Notes: generated from the sequence alone by a model not told the origin. A stretch of DNA of 64,000 nucleotides from Propionispora sp. 2/2-37 (GCF_001298735.1 NZ_CYSP01000007.1:62001-126000); one strand, 5' to 3'. Positions 8,360 to 18,300 are shown, numbered from the stretch's first letter. Program-made: numbers and translations.

Positions 8360-8388
8360 TTGACTATCGGCAATAGTAAGAGTATATT
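8360..8388 (+). promoter_or_regulatory. Promoter of the corA leader
   Basis: -35 TTGACT (8360-8365), 17-bp spacer, -10 TATATT (8383-8388). The expected start (about 8395) falls inside a 25-bp palindrome. It would transcribe a 29-codon leader ORF and then corA. Confidence 0.65.
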
Positions 8389-8389
8389 T

Positions 8390-8414
8390 TAAAGTAAATC
8401 AGTGATTTACTTTA
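8390..8414. promoter_or_regulatory. 25-bp palindromic operator at the corA transcription start
   Basis: Perfect inverted repeat with 12-bp arms (TAAAGTAAATCA and its complement) around one central base, placed on the predicted start site. The geometry is that of a dimeric repressor site. I cannot assign the regulator: it does not match the Fur, MntR or ArgR boxes I know. As RNA it could also form a 5' hairpin, though with almost no loop. Confidence 0.6.
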
Positions 8415-8428
8415 GGCAGGTGAGCAAT

Positions 8429-8518
8429 ATGGATGTAGACCGACCTAGTTCACATATGATACCAAATTTATTCAATAACGGGGGAATACCTGTTTTTTTG
8501 TTGTTTAGCCGGCTTTAG
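8429..8518 (+). CDS. Short leader ORF upstream of corA (29 codons)
   Basis: ATG 8429 has a good AGGTGA ribosome-binding site 5 bases upstream. It encodes 29 residues beginning MDVDRPSSHMIPNL and ending LLFSRL, stopping 50 bp before corA. There is no homology I recognise and it is too short for reliable coding statistics. Acidic, proline-containing leader peptides are known to sense Mg2+ ahead of some magnesium transporters, so an attenuation role is a possibility. It is inferred only from position. Confidence 0.4.
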   Translation: MDVDRPSSHMIPNLFNNGGIPVFLLFSRL

Positions 8519-8568
8519 GATAAACGCATGAAACAAGCTTCCCCAAACAGAAAAGGGGGAACAGCATC

Positions 8569-9519
8569 ATGCTAGCGATCTATAAAAGCAACTATACAAC
8601 CATAAACGAATTAACTATGGATACAATTGAAAAGGGTTCCTGGATTAACCTCTTAAATCCGACCCCGGAAGAAATTCATCTGGTGGCCGCCATCGCCAAT
8701 GTACAAAGCGATTTCCTGAAAGCAGCCTTGGACGAGGAAGAACGTTCGCGTACCGAAATTGAAGATGATGCCCTGCTGATCATCACCAACATTCCGATGA
8801 TGCGCGGTGTCGATAATTACGATACGCTGCCTTTGGGAATTATTTTGACACCGGAGTATATTATAACCGTTTGCCTGGAACAAAATGAAGTCCTATCGGA
8901 TTTTAACCTGGCTAACGCCCGCTTTTTCAGCACTTTCAAAAAAACCCGTTTCTTATTTCAAATTCTGTATAAATCGGCAACGCTGTACCTGAAATACGTC
9001 AAGCAAATCAACCGCCGCACCGATGAAATTGAACGGTATCTGCGAAAATCCGCCAAAAACCAGGATATTTTTGAACTGTTGGATTTACAAAAAGCGTTTA
9101 CCTATTTTACCGCCTCATTGCGCTCCAACGGCATTGTTCTGGAAAAACTGCTGCGCCTGCGCTCCAACAAGCAGTTGCAACACCTGATTACCATTTATGA
9201 AGAAGATGAAGATTTGTTGGAGGATGTCATCATTGAAAACAAGCAGGCTATCGAAATGGTCGAAATGTACAGCAATATTTTAAACGGCATGTTGGATACC
9301 TTTGCTTCCATTATATCCAATAATTTAAATATGATTATGAAATTTTTAACCTCGGTGACCATTTTATTGGCTATTCCGACGATGATATCCAGCTTCTTCG
9401 GTATGAATGTGGATATTCCCTGGGGAAACAATTCCCAAGGCTTCATTAATATAGCCATTCTGGCCATTTTAGCCACTTGTATTACCGCCTTCGGCTTATA
9501 TAAGAAAAGATTCTTCTAG
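8569..9519 (+). CDS. corA: CorA-family magnesium/divalent cation channel
   Basis: 316 residues. A long cytoplasmic alpha/beta and helical funnel domain (about 1-255) is followed by two C-terminal membrane helices. The family signature GMN is present (SSFFGMNVDIPW) in the loop between them, and the protein ends in basic KKRFF as CorA does. It forms a pentameric inner-membrane channel for Mg2+ (or Co2+/Ni2+), gated by Mg2+ bound to the funnel. The start has GGGGGA 8 bases upstream. Promoter, palindrome and a leader ORF lie upstream, and a terminator follows. Confidence 0.95.
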   Translation: MLAIYKSNYTTINELTMDTIEKGSWINLLNPTPEEIHLVAAIANVQSDFLKAALDEEERSRTEIEDDALLIITNIPMMRGVDNYDTLPLGIILTPEYIITVCLEQNEVLSDFNLANARFFSTFKKTRFLFQILYKSATLYLKYVKQINRRTDEIERYLRKSAKNQDIFELLDLQKAFTYFTASLRSNGIVLEKLLRLRSNKQLQHLITIYEEDEDLLEDVIIENKQAIEMVEMYSNILNGMLDTFASIISNNLNMIMKFLTSVTILLAIPTMISSFFGMNVDIPWGNNSQGFINIAILAILATCITAFGLYKKRFF

Positions 9520-9529
9520 ACAGGAAAAT

Positions 9530-9566
9530 CCCGGCAGTTAGCACACGCTAATGCCGGGTATTTTTT
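9530..9566 (+). terminator. corA terminator
   Basis: Stem CCCGGCA...TGCCGGG extended by TTAGC/GCTAA around a short loop (9530-9558), followed by TATTTTTT. It lies 10 bp after corA. Confidence 0.9.
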
Positions 9567-9578
9567 CTCCCGTTTCGG

Positions 9579-9857
9579 CTAGAAGTGACTGACACGGTCG
9601 GATAGTTCCGCCTGTTTGGCATCATTAAACCGCTCATTGGTACTTAAATAGCCGGTAATCCGCCGCACCCGTTTGATCGGGGAACGTTCAATGGATGTAA
9701 TCACCAGTTCTTCCGCTTCGACCCGGATATGGATTTCCGCTATTTCCTTGTTCTGCGCCCGCCATAATGTCTTTTCGGTGGCAATAATTTCGGCAATTTC
9801 CGCTTCTGTAATGCCTTCTTCCGCCACTACCCGTATTCCGTCGATCATCTGTGCCAT
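9579..9857 (-). CDS. Small protein similar to the C-terminal end of anaerobic ribonucleotide reductase (NrdD)
   Basis: 92 residues with a good GGGGGAAGGT ribosome-binding site before ATG 9857. The C-terminal half (VRRITGYLST, ERFNDAKQAELSDRVSHF) resembles the tail of class III reductase NrdD, where the glycyl-radical loop and end helix sit. It has no cysteine, so the NrdD zinc site is absent, and no catalytic domain, so it cannot be a reductase by itself. Stand-alone proteins of this kind are commonly annotated as NrdD-like. A helper or regulatory role is possible but unproven. It is convergent with corA. Confidence 0.65.
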   Translation of the reverse strand: MAQMIDGIRVVAEEGITEAEIAEIIATEKTLWRAQNKEIAEIHIRVEAEELVITSIERSPIKRVRRITGYLSTNERFNDAKQAELSDRVSHF

Positions 9858-9974
9858 GTGTACCTTCCCCCACTATCCTTTATCGCCGTTCTATCCTAAT
9901 CATATCAATTGACAGGGAATAGTCAATAGGACTTATTGCCGATTTACAAACCGGCACGTTTGTTTTATCGTATT

Positions 9975-10008
9975 TTTTCATATTTTTGTCACAATCCGGC
10001 TGTATACT
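9975..10008 (+). promoter_or_regulatory. Pho-box promoter of the small membrane peptide
   Basis: Direct repeats TTTTCATATTT (9975-9985) and TTGTCACAATC (9986-9996), then -10 TATACT at 10003-10008, exactly 11 bp after TTGTCA. The first repeat is weaker than in the other two sites. The -35 is poor, as expected of an activator-dependent promoter. Confidence 0.65.
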
Positions 10009-10045
10009 GACAGGTGAATACATTACAAGAATCGGGTGTTTTTTT

Positions 10046-10132
10046 ATGGTTAGCGCTCATGCCATTAATGCCGTCGTCGCTGTTATCGGGTTCGGACTGG
10101 CTTTTATTCTCCTGGATTACCGGCATCTGTAG
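10046..10132 (+). CDS. 28-residue single-pass membrane peptide
   Basis: ATG 10046 preceded by GGGTG at 7 bases encodes MVSAHAINAVVAVIGFG... ending LLDYRHL. Residues about 5-23 form one hydrophobic helix, with a charged, aromatic C-terminus. It lies alone between a Pho-box promoter (predicted start about 10015) and an intrinsic terminator, so this short ORF is the only evident product of that transcript. Small membrane peptides often modulate transporters or sensor kinases. The partner is unknown. It is similar in size to KdpF-like peptides but I see no real match. Confidence 0.6.
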   Translation: MVSAHAINAVVAVIGFGLAFILLDYRHL

Positions 10133-10153
10133 CCGGCAGGATACTGCTTATAT

Positions 10154-10196
10154 AAAAACAGATCGCGCTTAAGAGCAGCACGATCTGTTTTTATGT
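10154..10196 (+). terminator. Terminator after the membrane peptide
   Basis: 12-bp perfect stem AAAAACAGATCG / CGATCTGTTTTT (10154-10165 with 10181-10192). The A/T ends let it act in both directions. It closes the Pho-controlled transcript 22 bp after the stop codon. Confidence 0.85.
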
Positions 10197-10387
10197 AAGC
10201 GATCAGTGTAAATTAAAAGGGCTGGATAGTAACAGGCCGCCGGAGATCTGACGGACAGTGAAGCAGAGGAAGTGCTGCAGGACTCCCTGCGGCGTCCGGT
10301 TGCTGAATAAATCCCCCGGTATAATCCTGTTCCGTTATTCACATCCTTTGGTTATAGACCTTACTGTTAGGAAAGAAGGTGCTTCTC

Positions 10388-10813
10388 ATGTCTTACTGGC
10401 TTCTGAAAACCGAACCCGAAACCTACAGTTACCTGGATTTGGAGAAGGTGGAGCGGGATCGTTGGAACGGCGTGCGCAATTTCACGGCATTAAACCATCT
10501 ACGCCAGATGCGGCCTGGCGATTTGGCCTTTATTTACCATACCGGACAGGAAAAAGCCATTGTCGGCATTGCCGAAGTAGTGTCTTTGCCCTATCCGGAC
10601 CCCGCTGAAACCGATTCGCGGTTTGTTGTTGTGGATATAAAAGCCCGCCAGCGCCTGAACCCTCCGGTGACCCTGCGGCAGATCAAGCAAAACCCTCTCT
10701 TTGCAGCATGGGAACTGGTGCGCATGCCCCGCCTGTCGGTCATGCCGGTCCGGGCGGAGTATTGGCAGACCGTTATTGCCGCAGCCGGGCAATACAGGCC
10801 GGTTTCTACCTAA
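10388..10813 (+). CDS. EVE-domain protein
   Basis: 141 residues, a complete EVE domain: it starts MSYWLLKTEPETYS, then WNGVRNFTALNHLRQMRPGDLAFIYHTG and a basic C-terminal part. EVE is a PUA-like fold that in other proteins reads modified bases in DNA or RNA. The bacterial stand-alone forms have no assigned role. The start at ATG 10388 is supported by GAAGGTG 7 bases upstream. A possible -10 TATAAT lies at 10320-10325. No restriction or modification gene is nearby. Confidence 0.92.
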   Translation: MSYWLLKTEPETYSYLDLEKVERDRWNGVRNFTALNHLRQMRPGDLAFIYHTGQEKAIVGIAEVVSLPYPDPAETDSRFVVVDIKARQRLNPPVTLRQIKQNPLFAAWELVRMPRLSVMPVRAEYWQTVIAAAGQYRPVST

Positions 10814-10961
10814 ACAATAATAAAACAAGGCGGTATTTTGCAAACTGCCTTCCGCCTTTTGACGGTCTTTTTCCAACCGGTATATTGCCGTAATTGCCGC
10901 ATCATATTATCATTATAGATGGGAATGATTTTACAATATTACGGTAAAGGGGGAAAAGCAG

Positions 10962-11504
10962 ATGATTATCGGCGAAAAGGTGATTTTACGCACTGTAAAG
11001 GCCAGTGATCTGGATCTGTTATATGATATGCTCAGCACAGTTTATGACAAAGGAGAATACTGGTTGATCGACATTCCGGATGAGCCGGGATTCCGGCGCG
11101 CTTTTGATAAAACCGGGTTCTGGCAGGAGGATTTCGGCCGTATGCTGCTGACCGACAGCGACAATTCGTTATTAGGCGAAATCTTTTACTCCCGGGTATC
11201 CGACTACCGCACCGGCTATGAAATCGGCTACCAGTTATTCCGTCCCCTGTCACGCGGCAAGGGCATCATGACCGAAGCCCTGCGTTTATTCACCAATTAT
11301 TTATTTATGGTAATGCCCATACCCCGCCTTCAGGTCACGGTAATCAGCGGCAACCTCCCCAGCCGCCGGGTAGCGGAAAAATGCGGCTACAGTTATCGCG
11401 GCAGTTTTCGCAATGCCGTCTTTCATGGAGGGCGGTATCAGGATTTGGAGTTATTTGACCTAATCCGGGAAGACTGGACGTGCTTTCCGCTGATTACCGC
11501 TTAA
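10962..11504 (+). CDS. GNAT-family N-acetyltransferase
   Basis: 180 residues of the acetyltransferase type 3 (RimJ/RimL-like) GNAT fold: an N-terminal VILRTVKASDLDLLYDML, the acetyl-CoA-binding segment YQLFRPLSRGKGIMTEAL with the R/Q-x-x-G-x-G/A-like loop, and VAEKCGYSYRGSFRN near the end. The substrate (protein N-terminus, small molecule or antibiotic) cannot be predicted. The ribosome-binding site GGGGGA precedes ATG 10962. It appears to be transcribed alone. Confidence 0.9.
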   Translation: MIIGEKVILRTVKASDLDLLYDMLSTVYDKGEYWLIDIPDEPGFRRAFDKTGFWQEDFGRMLLTDSDNSLLGEIFYSRVSDYRTGYEIGYQLFRPLSRGKGIMTEALRLFTNYLFMVMPIPRLQVTVISGNLPSRRVAEKCGYSYRGSFRNAVFHGGRYQDLELFDLIREDWTCFPLITA

Positions 11505-11556
11505 TTTCCTAATTCAATTAGCTTAGTCCCCACCGGGAAACTACCTTCAAATCTAA

Positions 11557-11613
11557 TGAAGGGGCAGCCTCAAAATAGGTTAAAGAACCATTTGAGGCTG
11601 TCCCTTCACTTTT
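11557..11613. terminator. Bidirectional terminator between GNAT gene and addA
   Basis: 18-bp inverted repeat with one mismatch (11557-11574 with 11591-11608), followed by CACTTTTT on the plus strand. It sits between convergent genes. It may also serve addA, whose stop is at 11662. Confidence 0.75.
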
Positions 11614-11661
11614 TAAGACAAGAACATTTTTCTTCCGGTCCGTTCCTACTTAATCCCGTCT

Positions 11662-14600
11662 TTATTCTATGGGTATGGTTTCTCCGGAATAAAAAGCATA
11701 GAAATATTTTTCCTTGACCGGTATCTGCAAAATACTGCTGATGGCCCGGGCATACAGCGCCAGCTGCACCTGATAACGGTCGGCCAGTTCGACGCCGCTT
11801 TTACCGCGGTCGGTCTTGTAATCCACCAGCACCAGCCCGTCTGGTTCGTTGAACAGTACATCAATAATGCCTTGAATAAAAATTCCGTCCGGCTGCTGAA
11901 TCTCCGGATAAAATTCACTGGCCGGCAATACCAGGCTAAAGGGCAGTTCCCGCCGGACACAGGGGGAACTGCGCATCCGCTGCCCCAGACTCCCGGCGAA
12001 AAACCGGGACACTGCGTCACAGTTTACCGCTGCTACCTGCTCCGGCAGCAGCAAAAACCGTCTGACCATGCTTTCTAACTGCCGGGCAATTCCTGCCGGG
12101 CTGACATCACTCTGATAGTCGACATGCTGCATGACGGTATGCATCAGCGTCCCCTGCTCGGCAGCCGTCATTTTGCCGTCGGCAGCCAGAAAACGGGGAC
12201 GGACAAAAGCAGGCTGCGATCCATACAGCCGACCGGCCGGTCCGTCGGCATCCGCCTGCGTTTCAAAACGGCGCTTGATCTCGGTTACTGAAAGCTTGGC
12301 CGGCTTACCTACTGCCGAAGCATAGGGATAGCACCAGTTCAACCGCCGCTTAACCTCATCCTGCCGGCTATTTTCCGCTACCGGCTGCATTCTTTTTACC
12401 TGCTCTAAAAAACTGATATCATGAACCGTCTCTTCAGCCGCTGTTGTTATTTCGGAAGGCGAATACAGCCAAAGGGTCCATTGCGAGGGATTTTCCCTAA
12501 CCGGAGCATCGGCCGGCTCTCCTTCCCACTGCGCCAGCTGCCGCAGGACACTGCCGGCGGGATGGCGCGCCAAAGCCGGACAAATCCAGTCCAAATAGGT
12601 TTTCGCCCCGGCAATAACCCCGTCGGGTAATACCACGCCGGTATGCCCGGCCGATTGGCACCAGTTTTTGGCCCGCGCGGCCAGTTTATTAGCTGATCCG
12701 ACCAGTATCAGCTTTTCTCTGGCTCTGGTAAGAGCTACATAAAGAATGCGCATTTCTTCGGCTTTGGTTTCCATATTCAACTGGTGGGCGATAGCCTGCC
12801 GGGCTAGGGTGGGATAACGGTAGCGAAGTTCCGGCCTGATGACGAAAGGTCCGACTCCCAGCGTTTTATGACACAACAGTAAGCCACGGCTGTCCTGCAA
12901 ATTAATCTGTTTGCCCAGATCGGCCAGAAAAACCAGGGGAAATTCCAGGCCTTTGCTTTTGTGAATGCTCATTACCCGCACCACGTCTTCGCCTTCCCCC
13001 AAAGCCCGCGCTACGGCCAGATCGGTTCCCTTATCCTGCATCCGTTCTAAAAACCTAAGAAAACGGAACAGTCCCCTGAAATTGGTTGCTTCATACTGCC
13101 GGGCCCGGTCATAAAGCGCCCGCAAATTGGCCTGCCTCAACAAACCGCCCGGCATTCCCCCCACATATTCGTAATAACCGGTATCGCGATACAATTGCCA
13201 GATTAAATCCGGCACCCCCTTGCGTCGTGATACATCCCGCCAAGTTTCCAGCCGTTTGATGAATTGCCTGATTTTATGCTGAAGTGCTTCGGAAAGGCCG
13301 CTCTGCCCGGCACTGCTGCTGATAGCCGTCCATAAGTCCGTCCTGCTTTCCGCCAATCGGACCCGGGCAAGTTCTTCGACGGTCAGCCCGACCAACGGCG
13401 AGCGCAATACGGCTGCCAGGTGGATATCCTGACGGGGATTGTCAATAACCGACAGCAGGGAAAGCATCACCTGCACCTCTATTTCCCGGAAATAACCGCC
13501 GTCCACCTCGGCATATACGGGAATTCCGGCTTTCTTTAATACATCCAGCAGCAGGCCGGCTTTATTTTTCACCGAACGCAGCAAAATGACAATGTCCCGC
13601 CAGTGTAACGGCCGGTAAACTTTATCCTGTTTATCGTACACCTGATAGCCGCTCTCCATATATTCACCGATGCGGCGGGCAATCAGCCGCGCCTCCAGCT
13701 CAAAGGCACTGACCTCCTCTTCCTCCGCCGGCATATCCGCCTGGTTTTCCGTATCCTGACCGGTCCACACCGGCTCGTCCTGCTCCCGGTCGATCAGGCA
13801 AAGCTCTACCGGTCCGTCGAGGACAGGCCGGTCGGTTGCCGGGTAGTCCGGCCCGGGGTTCAGCTTTTCCGCGTCACCGTATTCCAGCTCGGCCACCCTA
13901 GGCGTCATAATCTGACAAAACAGGAAGTTAACAGCGTGTAGAATACCGGCCCGGCTGCGGAAATTCTGGGCCAGATCAATCCGCAGGCAGTTCTCGCTAC
14001 GAACCGGATACTGCCGGTATTTCTCCAGGAACAGCTGTGGTTCCGCCAGGCGAAAGCGGTAAATGCTTTGCTTGACATCACCCACCAGGAAGAGGCTGGG
14101 TTCACTCTCCCGGGCAAGCAGGCGCAAAATCGTTTCCTGCACCCCGTTGGTATCCTGATATTCATCCACCATGATTTCCACATATTTCTCCCGCAGGGCT
14201 GCGGCAACAGGCGACGGACGAACCTGTCCGGGAAGAGCCCGGCGGTCCAGCAGAACAGCTAGACAGAAGTGCTCCAGGTCGTTAAAATCCATAATTCCCC
14301 TGGCCTGCTTGGCAGCCTGAAATTCCCGGTCAAACTCCTGTACCAGGCCGGACAGCGTGCGCATCAACGGGGCAACAGAGCACATATCCGCCAATAGTTC
14401 CCTGTCAGGGCGGCCAAAATAGAGCTCCTGTATTTGTTTAACGGCATCTTTTACCTTTTGCCGGCCCTTTTGATAATAATCACGCAGCACTTTGTCCACA
14501 CCCTTAACCGGCGGCAGTTTCACAAACTGGCACCGGCTAAGGGCCGCCGAGAGTTCCTGCCAGGACTGTCCGGCCGCAGCAATCAGATCGCGCAAAAGCT

Positions 14601-15360
14601 CCTGATCGGTTAAAAAGGCATCCAGATACACATCCGGCTGTCCCGGCTGCTCCACCTCCCGGCATAATACCGCAAGCTGCTGTCCGGCCTGTTCCAGTTC
14701 CAGAATTACCTTTTCCCTGATAATCACTGACCAGGGCGTATCTTCCAGGTCTGTTCCTTCCGGCAGGCAAAAAGCATCCGGCAGATGTTCCAGCCAGTTA
14801 CCGGGCCAGGGATGACTGCGGGAAAAAGTGTAAAGTTCCAACAGCAGTTGATACAAGGGGGTGTCGTCATTACCGCTGCCGTAATGTTCGACGAATTGTA
14901 AAAAGTCTTCATCCTCTTCATTGTAGCGCCGTTCAAACAGTTTTTCCATGACGTCGATTCTAAGTAAAGCGGTCTCCGCCTCACCGGCCACCCGGAATTT
15001 CGGATCCAGTTCCAGCAAATGAAAATTCTGCCGGATAACACTTTGGCAAAAGGCATGAATGGTGGAAATGGCTGCCGCATTCAACAAGGCCAGTTGCCGT
15101 TCCAGATGCCTGGAATAGGGAGACTCTTTTAAAGCCTCGCTCAGCGCATTGCCAATACGGCTGCGCATTTCCGCCGCGGCCGCATTGGTAAAAGTAACCA
15201 CCAGCAGGCGGTCAATATCCAGCGGCTGTTCTTCATCCAGCACACGCTTGATGATGCGCTCGACCAATACCGAGGTTTTTCCCGAACCGGCGGCTGCCGC
15301 CACCAGTACGTTTTTACCCCTAGTGGTAATCGCCTGCCACTGCTCTCTAGACCAACTCAT
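11662..15360 (-). CDS. addA: ATP-dependent helicase/nuclease subunit A (AddA)
   Basis: 1232 residues, the usual AddA length. The N-terminal UvrD-type helicase has Walker A AAAAGSGKTS (21-30), motif II MVDEYQDTNG and the later VMSIHKSKGLEFP. The C-terminal RecB-like nuclease domain has the GIIDVLFNEPDGLVLVDYKTD metal-binding motif. Together with AddB it resects double-strand DNA ends, recognises Chi and loads RecA, the Firmicute counterpart of RecBCD. Its ATG overlaps the addB stop by 4 bp (ATGA), indicating translational coupling. Confidence 0.97.
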   Translation of the reverse strand: MSWSREQWQAITTRGKNVLVAAAAGSGKTSVLVERIIKRVLDEEQPLDIDRLLVVTFTNAAAAEMRSRIGNALSEALKESPYSRHLERQLALLNAAAISTIHAFCQSVIRQNFHLLELDPKFRVAGEAETALLRIDVMEKLFERRYNEEDEDFLQFVEHYGSGNDDTPLYQLLLELYTFSRSHPWPGNWLEHLPDAFCLPEGTDLEDTPWSVIIREKVILELEQAGQQLAVLCREVEQPGQPDVYLDAFLTDQELLRDLIAAAGQSWQELSAALSRCQFVKLPPVKGVDKVLRDYYQKGRQKVKDAVKQIQELYFGRPDRELLADMCSVAPLMRTLSGLVQEFDREFQAAKQARGIMDFNDLEHFCLAVLLDRRALPGQVRPSPVAAALREKYVEIMVDEYQDTNGVQETILRLLARESEPSLFLVGDVKQSIYRFRLAEPQLFLEKYRQYPVRSENCLRIDLAQNFRSRAGILHAVNFLFCQIMTPRVAELEYGDAEKLNPGPDYPATDRPVLDGPVELCLIDREQDEPVWTGQDTENQADMPAEEEEVSAFELEARLIARRIGEYMESGYQVYDKQDKVYRPLHWRDIVILLRSVKNKAGLLLDVLKKAGIPVYAEVDGGYFREIEVQVMLSLLSVIDNPRQDIHLAAVLRSPLVGLTVEELARVRLAESRTDLWTAISSSAGQSGLSEALQHKIRQFIKRLETWRDVSRRKGVPDLIWQLYRDTGYYEYVGGMPGGLLRQANLRALYDRARQYEATNFRGLFRFLRFLERMQDKGTDLAVARALGEGEDVVRVMSIHKSKGLEFPLVFLADLGKQINLQDSRGLLLCHKTLGVGPFVIRPELRYRYPTLARQAIAHQLNMETKAEEMRILYVALTRAREKLILVGSANKLAARAKNWCQSAGHTGVVLPDGVIAGAKTYLDWICPALARHPAGSVLRQLAQWEGEPADAPVRENPSQWTLWLYSPSEITTAAEETVHDISFLEQVKRMQPVAENSRQDEVKRRLNWCYPYASAVGKPAKLSVTEIKRRFETQADADGPAGRLYGSQPAFVRPRFLAADGKMTAAEQGTLMHTVMQHVDYQSDVSPAGIARQLESMVRRFLLLPEQVAAVNCDAVSRFFAGSLGQRMRSSPCVRRELPFSLVLPASEFYPEIQQPDGIFIQGIIDVLFNEPDGLVLVDYKTDRGKSGVELADRYQVQLALYARAISSILQIPVKEKYFYAFYSGETIPIE

Positions 15361-18300
15361 TCGTCCTCCTCCTTCCCGGCCAGTTTACGCCATATCTGGC
15401 TTTCTTCCAATTGCTTCAGTACACGGTACTCATTGTCCGGCAGGGATTGATCAAACTGGCAGACGGGAAAATAACGGCAATAACTGCAGGCTGTCTGCCT
15501 GCCTAACTGATAAGGTTCAATCCCGGCCCTGCCCTTCATAATCTGCCCGCCAATACCGGCCAGCGTGGCTTCCACATGCCGTAACAATAAGGAAAACTCT
15601 TCCTGGGTTTTTACATAAGCCAGGCTGTTGCTGTATAGGGAACCGTCTTTTTTTAAGGCGACCTTTAAAAAATCGGAACGGCTGTCCATGGCCTGATCCA
15701 GGAGCCGGATAATGTCCGGATCGGCCAATACCCAGCCGGGCATTTTCAGTTGATTATTCACCGTTTTTTTAATCTCTTCCGGTGACAGTAAAACCTGCCC
15801 GGCGATGCTCGGGTTTTTCAAAAAGTAGTACAATACGCCGGCTGGACGGCATTCACCGGCACCGGACCAAACGCCACCCGACTTTTGCGCGGCCAGCAAA
15901 TAAGTCAGTAATTGCAGTTTTAGGCCGTAATATACTTCCGGCAGGCTAATCCAGGCTCCTCCGGATTTATAATCAATGACCAGCAGATAACAAATACCGT
16001 TATGACAGGCACTGTCCAGCCGGTCAATTTGCCCGACCAGTTCCATAACCACCCCGTCCGTCAGAGGATAGACCAGCGGCGGCAATGCATCGTTTCCCTG
16101 GCCGAAGGCTTTTTCCAGTGCTACCGGTTTAAAATGACTGACCCGGTCGAATTCGGCCAGACGCTCCACCGACCGCTTTACGGTATTTTCCAAGCGACGG
16201 GTAAGATGCCGGTACTGGCCGGAGCTCAACAGGATCTCATTTTGCAGCCGGGGAATAAGCTGCTGCACAATATCGGCGCAAAGATCGCCGTACTCTGCAG
16301 GGGGCAAGGCACCCCAGGTCAGCCCCCTTTCCGCCATGTGATCGCCAAAGGCTTTTAAGGCCGCGTGCAGAAACTGTCCTAAATCCAGCGGCTGCAGCCG
16401 GAATACCGGTCGTTCCCTCAACTGCAGCCCGTACTGGACAAAATGCTTGAAGGGGCAGGCCTGGAAGCTTTCCAGACGCGTTACGCTGCCGCGAATTTTC
16501 CGGCTGCGCGGATATAAGCGGACGGCCAGTTCCAAGGGCAGGTCGGCGGCCTGGTTCTGATGAAACAATCCGCCCAGGGCCTGCTGCAAATATCCCTTCA
16601 GTTCTTTGCGCTGCAGGGCCCAGTTATATACCGCCCACCACACCGGACTGATTTCCCGCCCGGCTTTATATTGCCTGATACTGCCCACGAGAGCCGCTAT
16701 ACTGCGCTCCGGCTGGGCCACATACTCATATTCGCATCCTTCCGGCGGCTCAGCCGGCAAATAAGACAGCGGCGCCTGGTTAAGCAGTTGGCGCAGGCGT
16801 TTGATGATCAGCGACGGCGCCAGTTCCCTGCCTTCCTCGTCAGCCAGCGGATAGCTGAACCAGAGGCGTTTCCTGGCCCTGGTCAACGCCAGATAAATCA
16901 AATACCGTTCGGCAAAGGTATCGGCCAGCGCTCCGGGCGCCAGTTCCATACCGCAGGCAGCCATGACCTCCCTGTCTTTGTCGGTCAGTACCCCCTCGCT
17001 ACGCCCCCGCATGGGCAATACACCGTCATTGGCACCCAAAACATACACTGCCGGAATATTGTCTACCGTATTCTGTTCCAGCGAAGCAATGGTCACATGA
17101 TCCAGCCCGGGAGGGATCAGACTCAGCCGGAGGTTTTCCAGACCATCGCGCAACACGGCGGCAAAATCGGCCGGCTTCATGACCTCGTCGCCGCACGTTT
17201 CCACCAGTTGTTCCAAGAGTTCTATGACCGCCGACCAAATCTGGCGGTGCTCCCGTGCCGAATCGACACCGCCGGCCTGTTCATCTTTATCGGCCCAGTT
17301 TTCCAGAGTTTCCGGCACCTTCAGTTCTTCCAGAAAATAATACAGTGCCGTCGTCAGTCTCCGGACATTGCCAGCGGCCTGCAGCCCCTCCGACAGCTTG
17401 AGCAGCGGGGCGGAAGCCTTCAGCCGGATGGCCTGGATGTTGTCCAGATAATCAAGCTGCGCCTCGCTTAGCTCTTCTTCCTCCCCCAGTGAAAGCCGCC
17501 TTACAAACCGCCAGGGTTCCGGCTTGGACCAGCGTGTGCCGCGAATGCCAAATTCCAGTACGTAATTTTCCAATTGATCCACTTCCGTCCGTGACAACGG
17601 AAAAAAATCGGTCTTCAAGCAGCGGAACAAAGGTTCATAACTCCAATTTTCAACCAGAGTTTCCAAAGCGGAACGCAGCAGCTCGGCCAGCGGATGGTGC
17701 ACAGCCTGACGCCGCCGGTCACTGAAAAAGGGAATGTCATAATCGGCCAGAACTCTTTCCACAATATCGTTATAGCTTTCGGCATCCCGCAGCAGTACGG
17801 CCATGTCCCGCCAGCGGTAGTTCTCTTCCCGGCACAGCCGGAGCATATCCCGGGCCATGCCTTCCACTTCCGTCCGCCGGTTGGCAGCTTCCACCAGGGC
17901 AATGTCCTGATACGGCTGCCGCCACGGTTGAACCGGATAAGAAAAAAACTGCCGCTCCAGATGCGCCAGCGCCGGATTATCCGCAAAACGCCGGGTCTCT
18001 TGCAAGGGCACTTCCCGTATCGCAGCTCCCGTTGCTGCGGCCAGCGCCTTCAGCTTGCGCCGGGTATTCCACTGACGGTAAAAAAGCGATGTCTCACTTT
18101 GCGGCTGCAGCAAGGCAGACGGCGGCAGGCAAAGTGTAACCGTAACCTCCGCCGCTGTTGCCAGGAGCTCTTGTAAAACGGCTATTTCCTGCGGATTGAA
18201 CCAGATAAAACCGTCCAGCCATACCTCGGCTCCCTGCACCAGGGAAGACCGGTTAATATTTTCCGCCAGGAGATTCAGGTAGTCTTCGGGGTCGGTATAC

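Noticed and set aside
8390..8568. M-box magnesium riboswitch before corA
   Set aside because: The leader is too short and lacks the conserved M-box core. A leader ORF and a palindrome fit better.
10258..10608. 116-codon plus-strand frame overlapping the EVE gene
   Set aside because: It covers the EVE gene in another frame and has no ribosome-binding site. The EVE protein is clearly conserved.
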